A DNA stretch of 64,000 nucleotides. Origin: Sipunculus nudus. Lineage: Eukaryota; Annelida; Sipuncula; Golfingiida; Sipunculidae. The stretch covers positions 50,690,079-50,754,078 of the forward strand of contig CM049309.1 in the NCBI GenBank assembly GCA_026874595.1, read 5' to 3'. This document shows, piece after piece, positions 39,301-54,100 of this stretch. Made by a program: the position numbers and the translations under genes. The notes beneath the pieces were generated by a model. The model was not told where the DNA came from, did not search any database, and saw only the letters and a list, made by a program, of their open reading frames with translations. Within the stretch, counting starts at the first letter, position 1. Every line of letters starts with the position of its first letter.

Positions 39301-40964
39301 CCATTTCCTTCCGGGCACGTGACTACGACAATCAGCTTTGGGAATACAAGTGGTTATAGAGCGGTCTGTTCTTGTCTGTGAGGGTTGAAACTCTTTGGAA
39401 AATGGTATACAGCCACCTTTACACATACAAGCAACAGGAAGTTCTTATCGATTGGATTTAATTGATTGCTTGGAAACCGAAGGGGAGCTCTGTGGTTGGG
39501 CGCGGCAGTGCTATGTCAGGACATCGGTTCCTGGCGCAGAGGAAGGCGTAATGGCTTATATGCTGGATATTTAGGCATGCCATGCTGGAGGACCTGCGTC
39601 ACTTTACTGTATAATCCTGAATTATTCCTCACTTAATCACGAAATACAGAAACCATTGTTATCAGCAGAAGCCATTTCATCCTTCATCCATTAACAATCT
39701 TTTGCATGAGCATGTCCGTAAGCCTTATTGTTTCACCATTAACATCATAATTCGTCAATTTGTTCTTCAAAATACCGCTTGGGGTTACCTGTAAATCAAA
39801 ATACGATGATCTATTAATTAAAAAACGAATTAATGTTTATATTAGAAATTAAATATAGAAATTAACTGACAACGTTTGTGCGATTCGGACGCCGAGGCTT
39901 TGATTTATCGGTTGTGTGTCAAGCAAAAGCATTTTTTTTGGCATTAGCGTATTAAAACAAATCGTCTGTATTCCCTTCCCTATTGTCCCTTTTATATTAT
40001 GTTTTGCTGAACGTAAGCTTATTGATATATCAATAATAACGCGTACATTTATCCCACAGTCAATTTATTTGCTAGTTAATGACAAGAATTCCTAAAGAAC
40101 TTTGTTTGTGACTGAAATGTCAATAAGATACTTTTTCATCAAAGAGTGCAGAAAAATGGGGACAGTAAATAAGTATTATATTAACTGATTATTATGACAC
40201 GGAGGCTGAATGGGTGCTTCAGAAGAGATGTTATTCCGCTGGGCTTCAACTTCCATTAAAACATAAATACTGTTTCTACAGGTTTTTATCCAAGAGAATA
40301 TGCCTCGTGGAGACATTAAATTAGTATTATATTGGCTGATTATTATAACAAGACAGAGAAATTAGAGATTCCGGTGAGGTTTTCTACCGCTGGGCCTCGT
40401 GCACTCTTGGGACTAATTACATCAGGTTGAGAGCCGGTGCCCTTGGGGCCTCCCATCAATCTATTCATGTGAAGCACAGATTATTTTCTGATAGCCTGAT
40501 GTGCCTAAAACAACAGCCTCTGAAGTCATTTCTCCTGGACATGAAAACATCCTCTGCATGCAGGAAGAGCCTATAAAGGATTATACAGAGGAAAGATTCG
40601 CCTATTAAAACTCAAGCATATCACCTTTTAACATCCCCTTTGAGAATACCAGTCACGGCGAAAATTAATTTCATATGACTATATGCCATATATTCATTCT
40701 GAAAGTAATGAATCTGTCAATTCCAACACTATACCCCCATTTAGTATCGATTTTAAAGAGGGGGGGGGGGAATTCAGCTTAATAGCTTATCGTATACAAC
40801 AAATAGGGGAGGATATAGGATCTTAGAAAAGGGGGCGGGGCTCAACACCTTGCCGTGGGTAAAATTAGTGTAAATTGAATGATAGTTCACATTATACAAT
40901 ACTCGCGCACGCAGAAATGAAGAGATTAATATTGACGCACAAGACGCAAATCCGGCGCTGCATA

Positions 40965-41062
40965 TCGGAATTAAGTGTATGTTAGACTATATCCCAGATG
41001 TCTGGTCGATCAAAGAGTGGGCGCACGCCCCCTGCACCCCCTCCCTCTATATTCGCCACTGG
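40965..41062 (+). repeat. Dispersed repeat with CCCCCTGCACCCCCT end, copy 2
   Basis: Partner of 34840-34930 (TTAGACTATATCCCAGATG, GCACGCCCCCTGCACCCCCT). It may form one element with the G-rich stretch from about 40757, but the left boundary is not clear. Confidence 0.45.
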
Positions 41063-42033
41063 CAAGACTCACACCAGATGTACAGCTCTGGGTCAGGCAA
41101 GTAACATACAGAAATGAAACCCTATATTAGCAGAAATTCATGAAGCCTTTGTGATTTATGTTTATACTGCTCATGGGTTTTTATCAAAACTGAACATGAG
41201 CAGCCCATATGACCGGTGAATGTTAACGATACAACAAGAGCTGAGGCTTTATTGGGTCTAATTCAAAGACCCTGACAGCCAAAAGGGCACGGGCGTCCCA
41301 AAGGACTTTTGTCGATGGACCCTTCCCTATTTAGCTTGCCTAGCCATGGATCCAATTTCATTTTAACAGTCTATTCTTCTCTATATTCTGAGAGTTACTC
41401 TGTCTAGTTTATAGCCTATTTAGAAAAGCCAGATTCTGGAATTACGTTGCACCGCCTACCACTGTTGCACTGGAGGTTTTCAACGCCACGAGGAATTAAG
41501 CTGGCACCGGAAGTCTTAATAAATGGTGGTCCCTCGCTGTTTAACTGCTCAAGCAACGGCAATTGGACCACAAAACGGTATACAGGGTAATACAGGCGGA
41601 GGAAATATTGCATGGGCGCAGGGGAAGACATCATATATTGCTCATATTTTGATATATAAAACACATTTGTTGTTCAATATATTTACAAGTACACTAAATA
41701 CGGCCAACAGAAAATATTAACGATGAAATTATGTTCACACTTTCAGTGCTGACGGCTTAAATGTCCTCTTTCTATTGGAGGATTGATTGTCTTATGATAT
41801 CCTCGGGTCGTTCGGAACAGTTATAAGTAACAAGAGTATTGTCGTTCATTAAATTCAGTCCGGCATAAACTGGTACTTCAAAGATGTTGAAATGAAATAT
41901 AAATGGATACAATAGAGCAGTACAACATTTTCATCTGTGTATTTGGTATCATGTATCCTGCCGGCTGTGAACCGACTTTTTCTGTGTATACCCTTTCCAT
42001 CTATATACAATGTCGTGATCCAACCTGGCTATT

Positions 42034-42036
<3 letters not shown>

Positions 42037-42068
<32 letters not shown>
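42037..42068. repeat. (TA)n microsatellite
   Basis: 16 AT units. Confidence 0.95.
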
Positions 42069-42071
<3 letters not shown>

Positions 42072-44022
42072 AATAAATACGCAAAATGCGTGCAGTTTGC
42101 ATGATCGCACCGTCAAGCATATACCACTATATGTATATGGTCCCCGCCAAGGTTTTCAAGGGAGGAGATCTTGTGTACACAATCAGGAACATTAGTTACA
42201 GGGGCGATAAGGAGTTTGGCAGTGGGGAATCTTCCAAAGATCGGTTCGGAGGCGGCCACTTAAACACAATGTACACGGTGAGACGATTCATTTTACACAA
42301 ATGAGGCCGGGCTTCAGGTCTGGCACCGTTAAGTGTTGGCGTGCTGGCACGAATTCGCGCATTACTTTATCGCCAAGGATCGTGTGTGGGCGAAACCTGT
42401 GTTGTAATTAATCCAACATCTCCAGCGATGTACTTTGAAACCGATCGTTTCGTATCAAATGACGTTATCACAATAACTATCGTACAAACGTAGTCACGTG
42501 TGTGAGTAAGAACCCCCAAATCGTCTTGATCCATGGCCCTCCCAGCTAATAAATGTTTTGTATCAAACAGGGAAAACGTAGCGAATCTTAGTATATGGTG
42601 CATTGAAAATGAGAGATACGATCAAGCTCTTCAGATGATATACAACACCCTCAATACTTAACGTATGGAATCTGGAGCACTCTTATCACAGCCTTACTGT
42701 TTGTATGATATATTTTTTTCATTAAGGGTAGGTATGTGTGCTGCTTGGAAAATGGACTTAAAAACATACCTCATTGTTTAAGTAGGGGTTACATGTCAAC
42801 CCCCACTGAATGCGGCGGTCACCATGATGCACTTAGTGACACCGATATGCCACATGTACACACAAACAGTAAATACTCGTCTAATTTACTCCATATATAT
42901 AAATATATATATAAATAAATATATGTAATATGGAAATGATTTGGTTGCCTTTCAAGATTTTATGAAGACACACACATATTATATATATATGAATATATGT
43001 ATGTGCGTGTTCGATAACTATGTCCTCGGCGCGTGACGTGTGAGTTGGTTCTTAAAGCGTTTAAGACGTCGAAACCATACATAACACGAGTAGAACAACC
43101 AAGACAGGACCAACCAAATCGAATGGTTAGCGAGAATATTGTATTGTTTTCAACAACTACGTCCTCGGCATTTTAGGTTTCCTGGTAGGAGTTCGTTTAA
43201 TTCAAAATTCGTTATGCTTCCCTATGTTAAGAACAGCCCCGCCGGACTGTACCCTAGCGCCAGGTTTATATATTATTCACAGGATATTATGAGCCATTCA
43301 GCGCGGGTCAGTACAAGACTGGCCAAACAGACTCAGGCTGACCAGAAATGAAATAGGGATACAAAGAATACGGGGGTGTTTCTAATTAAATGGACTGCGT
43401 TTGTGGTAATTGGGTTTCGATCAAGACCTTGAGAGTCTGCAATGAAAACAAATGAAGGGACCCCTTTGTTCAGAACTGCGTAATCCAAAAAGAATATATT
43501 GAGAATTGGCTGGATCAACACGGGTGCACTCCTTTAAAGAGGTTGTTCTTGCTAATGTTGATTGTGCTTTTAAACAGCGACAGCCAGATGTTTGTGATAC
43601 CCGCACACGCGAGATAGTCTTTACAACCTGTAGCGAATTTTTTTCGGATCTTGTTCAGATCCCTTAGGAAGAAATTCCAATCAATCGATTTGGCCGCTGG
43701 GCTATTTTGGGGATCGCCTCAGAAATTGTTCATTGCAGCAACAAAGGGTTAATTCGACTGCATTGCGCCTGCTTTTAGTTAAATCAAGCTAAGCTGCCCC
43801 AAGGGATGGAACAAAAAGATATAAGAGACAAAACTAAGAAGGGCGCGGTGGCTCTTTCATCTAGTTGTCATGTGGTTTCTTATAAGAGAGGATATACCGC
43901 TCCAATACACGCACGTCTTCCAGAGACCGTGAAAAAGCCAGAAGCTCCACTGTTTAATCCGAAATAGATGTTAATTTGTGACGGGCTACATGACACAAAA
44001 CTTGAATTGTGAAAAGCACTTA

Positions 44023-44397
44023 GCGAAGAACTGGTCCCATGGGGCTGCTTAAACTGGAGACATTCAAGAAAGTCTCTGCAGCTGCTGGTCTCCCAAAAGG
44101 CTGCTGTTGTTCGGGGCAAGGGCCGCGTGCTGGTGGTCTGCGCAGTGCTGTACCCTGTAACACCTGCGCCACCGGAGCTCTGCTCCTGAAGACAGCCAGC
44201 ACAATGATTGAATTAGGAATATGGAGAAATGGCACGAGAACCAGGGCACTGATTGTTCCTATACATTCACGGTTTTTATTGTCTATACTCCGGTTCTGCC
44301 AAAGATCCACATCATAGAACGTCAGGCTCGTATTCAGTTCCTGAATCAGAGATTTCATAAAAACATCCACCTGCATTCTAAGTACTTTAATCTCCAT
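44023..44397 (-). other. Unassigned 125-codon open frame
   Basis: This is an ATG-initiated frame with a favourable start context (CAAAATGG) and no recognisable domain. The N-terminal half contains MQVDVFMKSLIQELNTSLTF and a hydrophobic stretch (ALVLVPFLHIPNSIIVLAVF). The C-terminal half is Pro/Arg/Ala rich and sits in a G+C-rich patch that is open in several frames on both strands. It lies in intron 1 of the receptor. It could be a nested small gene, a retroposed fragment, or chance. Confidence 0.15.
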
Positions 44398-47300
44398 TTT
44401 GCTGCGATAAATTAATAATATTGAATTCAGAAGATGGGCGCGTGTTTTTTCTCATGTTAATACCCTTGAATTACTCAACTTGCACACTGGATAGTAATGA
44501 ATTTAAACAAATTTATGGTCTCCTGGGAACAGAAAGTGACTAAAATTTCACAAATTGTCAGTGAGCAATGAAATCAGTTCCATTAGAAATATATACAGTG
44601 GTCCGAAATCCCATTAGATGCATCGACATTCAGCAGTTCCCTGATAAATAATCACGTGGGAAAAAACCACAGTAAGTTTCATAAAGAATTTAATGGCATA
44701 ACAGATTTTACTTTTTTACCTGATCTTGTTTTACTAATGGTGTATTTGTCAGTTAATAATTATCGAGTATTCATTATTTCATTATTTATGGCTCTTCTCT
44801 CATTACCTTCACGCAGGGTTGAATTTTAGCGTAACAGAAAACAAAAGACTTGGTAATTTAAATAGTCTTTGTGTATTTGTTTTAGTATTCGTTATGATGT
44901 AATCAAAACGTATTAATTAATTCAACAGCATCATGCGACCTAACTTTATTGCACTGACGGTCGCCTCCTAATACCAAAGAGTTTAACTTCGAAAGATTTC
45001 CGAATAAATGCAGGTAACTGAAGTACAGTATTCCTGCAATCTTGTTTAAAAATATAAACCCTTATACAGCATGCTGAGGTTCGTAGCTAGTTGATGTTCG
45101 GCAGACTTTTCTATTATCGGAACTTCACGTGTTCTGTTAGCGCAGGGCGCCAGTACGGTGAAAGCTCAATGATGACCATACCGCCAGTCTCTACTCCTTC
45201 GTCTCCCAAGTTGCAATTACCGGCTCACCGCCCGATACCGGTTATCCCAGAAATGGTCTTAACAGCGATAAGGGTGAGCTATAAGGAGTGGATGCTATAT
45301 TTCACATGTGGCCGCTGCCAAGTAACGGTGGAGAAATTCCAGACAGCTTGTTTACCTCTCCCGTAAAGCCAAGCATTGTGAAATGTTTCCCCAAGTCGAG
45401 CCCTCCACCGATCTTGGAGCCCCGGCCAGGGTGAACCCTGCAAGCTTTAGAAGTAACGCCGTGCTCGACATGAGTTTATTCAACAGCAGAGCGTGCATGG
45501 CTTCATGTCATTTCTCAATGACAGACTCCGAAGGGAGGGCAATGTAAATAGAATATTAATTCATCAATCCGGTCCCAAGTGTTATCAGGTCAAGCTTTCT
45601 TACTTTTGTCAGCTTTCTAAGCTTGCAGAATGTCTCTTTTGTGGACACTATGTTATCACACAGAAGACAAGCCACTTGAGCGTGTCTCGACCCGCCAGGT
45701 TTTTGCCATCGTCTTTTCATGTAGAAAAAAATGCTTCTTTGAAACGTGGTTATAATATTTTCCTTATGACAGGCGTCCTATGAAAGACACACAAAGAATT
45801 ACTCTAGAAAAAGTGAAAAGTGCCTTCTGGACGTCTGTTTGAGTAGGGAGCATGGGCATACTTTTGAAACGGCACGTATAAGAAAAACTCGGGTCAATGA
45901 ACACACCCCGCTTCAAGTGTTGAGGTGACAAACACAATGACGGCAAAATAGCATGCACTCGATTGCATTCACTAAAGAATCCAGACTAAAACAACCTTGT
46001 ATAGAAGGTATATCATGAAACTATATATGAATGTATATAAACTGCAAGGACATTCAGCAAGCATGGTGTCTATTCATCGAGGGGACCACAGACGCTTTCA
46101 TATGGGAGGTACCTCTTTTAACGCCCGAAGAATTCCACTGAATAAAATCATCCACTTTTGACAGGAGATACACATATGCAAGACGAACCGGCATAACATG
46201 AAAAGTATACTGTACCCTCAGAGTCACATAAAATAAACTGATCCGGTGAGATTGTTAATCCATCCTTTCTATGTATCAACAGCACATGGACCATCAACAT
46301 AAATAAATTTTATAATGATGATTTAAAATGCCATCAGAACTATACGCCTGTAGCACAGCCACAACATTCTGGGAATGTTTGGATTACGTGAATCATTTAC
46401 TCTTTAATAAACGGGGATTCAAAAACGTTTTCCAATTTGTACACCTTTAATGGAAAATCCTGGTTGTCATAGCGACAAGGCGGAGAGCATAGACACCGCT
46501 GTGGTATTTTGATTACGTTGATAAGAAAAAAATTCATAGACTCGACATCTTATATGGTCTAGTATCCGCTGTCTGAAATAAAGCTGACAGAGTCAAACTC
46601 GCTGCACCGGATGAACTATATGAGAACTATATGCATTAATTACGCCGATATTGCCTTCTAAACACGCGAGTCCAGATCAGATCCGAAACCAGCTTACATT
46701 TTGTTTGGCATTTACATGTGTATATGTAAATGTATATGTATATGTACATATATATAAACATTTTCCCGGTGTAACTCAATGTCGTCTCTTTGTTTACAAG
46801 GTCTGTCAGGTAAAACTGATATATTAACAAACACGCGACACAGCACAAAACTCTGCTAATGAAAACTCACGTAGTCCTGTCATATTTTCAAATTAACAAT
46901 TTAAAACATTCCTGATACAATATAGAATAATTCGGTATAAGAATAAAAACCATGCTGAATCTTACAGAACAAACAGCAAATAATTAAAACATAATTACCC
47001 TGTATCACATCGTAAATATCATATCCGTTTTAATACAAGCAGGCACATGTCAATCATGTTCATACAATTATCACGGGTTAAATATATACCTATCAAAATA
47101 TACCTTATATAAATGAAGTCTTTGAATTTTAATCCGTTTGACGTGTCCTCAAATTATTTAAAAGAACCAAACAGCACTTGATACACGGTCTGAGACAGCA
47201 ATATAACATAAAATGGAAAACCTCGAGGTAATAAGATTGGATAGATGGGATGAAGGTATAGTATCGGCTTAGAACTCCGAATGTCATACTTCTGTCGCCC

Positions 47301-50300
47301 TGGCTTGTTTGAACTGGAATTTCGAATAGTCTGATGGGGAGGCGTAGAGCGTCTGGGAAGAACCCGAGACAGCCTCATCAGATGAATCATATTGATCTAC
47401 ACCGATAATGGAACACAGGCAAATACTGAGGGATGAACATAGAAAAGGATTCTGAAGAGTACCTACACGGTTAATATGTATGATCTGACGGTCCAAATGT
47501 GGGCGCAGGCCGGGGCCGATGGCCCGCGAGTCGATCGGTAAGTTGTCTTATCCACGGGCTGTGATAGTCAATAAAGCTGCAGGAATTAAAGTTAGTTCAC
47601 GCTTAGCAGGGTTTCAGATGTCCTGCGGTGGTCATTGTGTGGCCGCGACGTCCAACACACTCGCCCCCTCTTTCATACTATTGACCATAATGCGGCTAGT
47701 TATATCATGGTTTATTTTACACGCGCGTGAATACCGTTTACAGCGTTTGGTCTTCGCGTTTGTGTACCGTCTGTAAGACAAATACAAAGCTTTCTTGGTT
47801 ATTTTCAGCTCTTGAGCACGGTTTCCTGGATACACCCTCACAATTAATATTTTCTGTCATTACTGTGGGAATAAACATTAAATTAAACTTGATTCCTGTC
47901 ACTATTACAGTAATTACAGTCAATATTACGTAACATTAATTTGAAACTGTTCGAGGCTGGTTAGTGGTGTTCGCCTTCCACATGCGGCTCATGGGCATGA
48001 ACCTACCGCTTAATGACAAATGATGGAAGAAATGCTACGAGAAATTAAACTGCGCGTCAAACCTAAACGTGATATAATTGGTACTCTGGACTAACTGTCA
48101 TGATAGAAAGGGAGAGATAAAAACGTTTTGCTTAATAATGAATTTTGAAAATTTTAACATGATTACACCATCCTGCCACTTTCAGTGAAAGAGCCAAAGT
48201 TTGCAGTTCCAGAAACGCCATGAACATCAACGGAGTCCCACGGCCAATGTCAGAGACGTTAATCATTCCCAGAATATCAGGACAGTGGCAGTTGAGTGTA
48301 TCCTGTTGATGACTGTATGACAGAGTTACCCCAATACAAACCTTACACTGACAAATTTTGAATACTTCATCAAAACTTTCCAATCACAGCTTATTATTTT
48401 ACTAAGATTAACTTGTCGTCATATCAAGTGTACTAGTGTTCCGTGTCCCGTTTTTTCATCCCTTTAGTATGGAACTAGAATGGCTTTGTTTTAGCAACTG
48501 AAAAATCAGATATGTCTTTTGAGGCTCGTAAAAGAATTGGGTGGAATCAAATTTTGTATCGAATTCGAGAAAAAATATGCAATACTTTAACGGTGATTGA
48601 GTTAAAATATATTTCGGATAATTTGAACCTGAAGGTCACCTGCTTTCAAACCCGTCCGAAAATTTTGAATATTCCTAAATTTGCGTTTCAAATTTCAGGG
48701 AATAAATATTCAACGCTTCGGAAAAAAACGCTCTCACAGTTTTGACCACATACCACGTAAAAAACGTGACTGAAGACATCTCCCCATATGACTGTTCAAG
48801 ATCCATACTAATGAATGGAAATCAGGGAATCACACAGACGCTAATGAAATGACGTTTTTGCATAAATAAATAAATAAAAAGTCCATGTATTGTCTGTCTC
48901 CATCCCACAAAACAAGAAAAGCAGAACAATAAATTACGGATTAAGCTGATAAGGAGGACACAGCCTTACTGCATAAAGAGACTGAAAGGGAAATAACGTG
49001 ATCTCATCTTACCATTGTTGGGCAAAGAAATAAAATAACTAAAAAAGAGCCCGAAGAAAAAGTTTTTAAGTAGACAATGCACCGGTATGGTGTTACACAT
49101 TTCGTGACGACTTGAAGTATTGTATAACAATCTGCCACTTTGGAACCGAGTCAGTGTCATGCAGAACGGATGAAATCTGCCATTTGAGTTTGAATTTTCA
49201 GTTCGAAAGGAAATCAGCTTACATAGCCGCAAAAAGCTCATACAGGCACGGCATGCAGTGAGACAGGGGGCACCTGCTTGCCTCACACGGCAACAAAAAG
49301 GGCGGGCGCCATGACATTGATGTGAGGGAATTATTGGCTCCAGTTAGACAAAACGGCATTGCTTCGGATGTTCTTTCAATCTCGTCAACGCTGACGAGAA
49401 GGACCAACACTTGTCATTTTGCTAAACCTACCCTGCACCGAACGAGTGGTGGTCCTGTGATTAATCTGAGTTAAATGAACCGATGTCTCATCTGAGCTGA
49501 GCGGGAATTGCGGTACACACGTGTATGAGCCGTCATTACGGGCCATACGTTACGGTTGTGAATACTGCATGGATGAAAATAAATGTCCATCCATAATACA
49601 TAGTAGCTCGCGTGACGCTTCTGTGTAACGTATTTCCATCCTCTTGGTAACGCAGAATCCATGCCAAGGATTTAGGACCACGCGTATTGACTCAACTCAC
49701 CGCAAAAACTGTCAAGGACTGTCATTGGTGGAAAAGCTATAGGGATTTTATGGCTTCTCCACAGCCGGAAGAGTCATATACAATATTCTGTGTCGCATTG
49801 CCCGGAGAATAAAGTATAATCACACCGGCCTTTAGTAATATGCATCGGGAACTGTGAATATATGCATTATGTTATGAAGTTTATATACCCGAGTTGGTTC
49901 TAATAATAATAGATGAATCATTTCGATTCCCGAAAATGCCGCGATTGGATGTAATTGTTGAGGAAAATGGAAATGTGTGAACTGCATATAAACGTACATT
50001 TTTTTTTCTTGTTGCGGATTGATTCTACTCTTCAAAAATGGCTTGGGTTTTAATGTCTAAGCAATATCAACTTTCTTTAAATGAAGTGAATAAACACACT
50101 TTTACTGTTGAGTTGAACGGGTGATATTAGTTTTTTTTATCATACAGCGAGAGGTATAATATTCAGTGAAATATTTGGTACATAACATTTTCTCATTTAC
50201 CGAAGTGACAATTTAATACTTTTTTTCAGATTTGAAAGAATCACATATATGTGCCGGGTACATACAGCAGATGTTGCTGTAATCATATTAGCAAAATTGC

Positions 50301-50654
50301 ACAAAGGATGCTACATGAAATCCACATTGAAAAAGTTTACATAACCAGGGCACAGACTTGTTTTTGTGTGTGTGTTCTCAAAAACTATGTCATCGGCACG
50401 TGCATGTCACAGGATTAACCTTCATCATTTGGCCCTTTAATCTTACTTTGTGCCTGTGTAGTCGAGCTTTACTGTTGTACAAAACATTACCCGCAGATGA
50501 ACCAAACATCTCATATTCTATTGACCCCTTTTGCATCCAAGCGGTAAATAAAAAACGTGTGCGAGTAAAAAACATCATTAACAGCGCTGTCCTCCTTTCT
50601 TCATTCATGTAACCGGTGTGTGATGACAATGGGAAGTGTCGCGTTTCATCACTA

Positions 50655-51101
50655 ACCATCCATTGGCAACTCGTATTTGAAACGAGAGATTTTATGTTCG
50701 GGTCTCATCAGGTAAAGGAAGCCGGCTTTTAAGGGAACAATGTTGACAAACCCTAACAATGGTGTCCCCTCACTCCGGGCGGGAGGTCCCGTGCCATACA
50801 AAGCGCCTACAAGTCCGCAAACCAGCAGTGCCACCTGAAAATGTATTACAATTTGGCCTGTTGGAATTGTCCTCCCCGGAAGTAAAGCGGATTTGTTACC
50901 CTTATAACTGTAAATCGCCCTCATGTTATCGGGATTTCCACGTCCGGGCCGATATCCAATTGTAACTCGATCCGTGACACCTGCACGCTTGTAACGGTTG
51001 TGCACTGACTGGGGCCGTGGACAGACGTTTTTAATTGAACTGGCCTTCCGGCTGACACGTTTTGTTCTGGGGATAATTGTTCTCTGACCATTCGCCGTCA
51101 A
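50655..51101 (-). other. Unassigned 149-codon open frame without early ATG
   Basis: This is the longest open frame outside the receptor exons, but it opens with TTG and its first ATG is about 60 codons in. The part from about 50836 down follows an acceptor-like ATACATTTTCAG and reads VALLVCGLVGALYGTGPP, somewhat signal-peptide-like, ending at TAG after PMDG. No homology recognised. Possible terminal exon of an unknown gene, or chance in a G+C-rich patch. Confidence 0.15.
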
Positions 51102-54100
51102 TCATCTTACCAGCTCCAGGCGTAATGTATGGTTGTTCAATACTTTGAACTCTTTTCGTTCCAGATACACGGTTTTATAAACAATTGACGTCTCGTATCT
51201 CTGAAGATCACATATGATACTTGATAAATATATTTTTATCTTAATGTGAAATTATGCTTAAAAAATTTGTTTTCAAGATACATGGCTAGTCGTGTTAATA
51301 AAAATGTCCAATGTTACTGTTATACCTAGACATTGACCTTTATATCATGTCATAATTTTCCTCGCTATTCCACTCCGATTTCGTGTGCTCATATCTTAAA
51401 TTGTAACCGGAATTTTTATTTGTTATACACCGTAAAAATGCTCAATAACACAAAAGCTATTTTGCAGGGATAATGGGAGAGTTCTGACAGGTTGTGCGAC
51501 AATTCTTCATGACATGATATCAGCCATGTTAAATTAAAGGCACGGTCTATGATAAACTGATAAGATATTGATGTACTTAATGTTATGTTTAAGTGATTAC
51601 CTGCATCAGTCAGACCTACACGTCCCCCTCTTCATCACGTACAGGTAAACACTATACAGGTAACAGTGCAGGACCGACCAGACTGTGTACAAACAGTCTT
51701 CTGTCCAAACATTCCCTTAACATACACGGTGGTGATTTGATCCCGTCCAGCTGATGAACTGGTCAGGGGGCTGTTGGCTTTGAGTATTCTATACCAAACG
51801 ACCTTAAATCTGTTGGGGAAAACACCTCTAACATAAATCATCTGGGGTTCGAGAAATCACACTTTTTTCCGTAGCCATGTGCCTGTTCAGACGGGAATCT
51901 TCAGTAGTTTTTGATTAAATAACTCTTTGGCAACACATGCGGATCGGCTTTCTGACCATAGCTGGATTATCATGCTGGTTGTGTCGAGAAACTGGTGCGT
52001 CCGTCAATGATATTGATAAGCTTGTTTTAACCAATATCGCAAATAAAATTCTATATACTGATTTAAAAAATCACCTTTTACTGAGCATTTTCCACTGCAA
52101 CCGATCGTTATAGAATTAAATATTCGGGTGACGCTTTTAAAAACGAGACTTTTTTTATAATCTTTTTTATTTTCTCGCGACTAGCGGATGTCGTCTCCCT
52201 GTTATATGACCTGGCACGCTGCGACTTCCTTTTCAAAATATTTTACAACGCTGTTCGGTATTGGAACAGCCGTAACAGGAGAGAGTGGGCGGTTCGTGGT
52301 TTGACATTCTAGGCTTATTCCGTAAACACCACCAGGACCTATATGATTCTGCGGTGATTACAAGTCAGCTGATCCCCTGTAACATTTGAGTTGTCTGCGT
52401 TTCCTTTATCTCATATCAACTCATCTATATTCTCCACATTCTTGCAAAAAGAAACCCAGTATAGCCGTATAGCGTATGGTTACATAATACCGTGCTTTGT
52501 ATAAGACATCTTTGCACGATTGTCTGTCTGTCTTGGGGATATATAGCGTTCATGATGACCACGTGCCTGCAAATAACTGTTGCTGAAGAATATGAACCCA
52601 TGCAGCCATGGGAAACGTAGACATGTAAAGTTGATACGCTGGGCAAAGATCCCTCATTGAATGCAATTAAGCCCAAACCCCTTAGGGAGATAAAACCTGC
52701 ACTTCAGTTTAACCCGTCGCCAATCGTGCAAGAATATTGGCTGAATAATGACCTGAATGAGCTCAGGTCGACATGATAAAAACAATCAAAACTTTAATCC
52801 TCAGAGGGGGAAAAATTTCATAAGGGAAGTTTCACAGCGTACCAGGTTCATATCAGTAAGACATCTGTAACCAGAAAACACAAGAAGAGCGCAAATGGTG
52901 GACCACGACCCCGTTTTTATTAGACTCAAAAATAATTACATTCAATTTTTTATATACCCTCGTAGAGCCAACCCTCCACAGAAAATTGAATTCTTCCTGA
53001 ATTTTGAGGTATAATGCAGAGACGAACAGACAAACATCAGTGGAATAAACAGGTATGTTGAGACAACATATGTTGAGACAACACGTTTGTATATACATAA
53101 ACAGTATATGTTGAATCTCGGGCTTTACCGTTAAAAGTGTACCTCCATTCACAATTAGTTTGCTTCAGACTGGCACTCCACTTAATTAGAAATTAATTGT
53201 TTATCTGAGAAATATAGAAATAAAACACGCTTAATACGAACAATCTGAGAAGTTTCGTACAGTTTATGTCTTTACTTCTGCATGCGAGAGTTAATTATGT
53301 ATAAAATCTACTATCACACCTGCGACACGTGTTTAACTAAGCCACCGTATATTGAACCCCATCCTCTTTCTAAGATCCTGAATCCGCCCCTGATTTCGGC
53401 AACGATGTGAAGGTGTTTATTGTCATTATTCCGCCCGCATCGCTAAATGTTCCATTTTTGAGTTAATAGGTCCAATTAAGCTATCCATTGATCAAAGAGC
53501 CACCATGCAACAGATCATTACGCTTTCATTATCCAACTAACTGACTGCTTATTTGTTCCACACCACACCCACAACAGTCGATGTGTTAAAGAAAATGAAA
53601 GCTTATATGCCGTAAAAACGTGACTTGAAGTTTATCAAGTATAGAAAATTATAAAATTGGTAAGAATCTGAAAATGGCACCCATTAAAATACACAATTAA
53701 ATTCCTCTCTGATTATATTTAATTGTGTTTCCAGTCTTAGTCATGAATATTTATTAGTTTGGTCATGTACAATTGACTGGTGTAGGTTCTCAAGGTACAT
53801 GAAATCTAAAAGCAGGTGTAACATAAACAGTTCACCTTTGATCTCTGGCAGACCATGACGTCAGGTTAATGCGCCTTTGGTTGTTCATAAGAACTCTGAA
53901 ATACATTTAAAGTACCATATATGTATTTTCCATCCTTGTATTCCGTTGCGTGTAACCTGAGCTGTGCTAACATAATTACAGAGCTATGAATTTCAGTTCT
54001 CAATAAAATATTCAAAGGTTCCATTAGGGAAATGTGGTTATTTCGCACTTCTTAAACTAATGAAAAACTGGAATTCGCCAAGCCGAGGTATATAACATAA

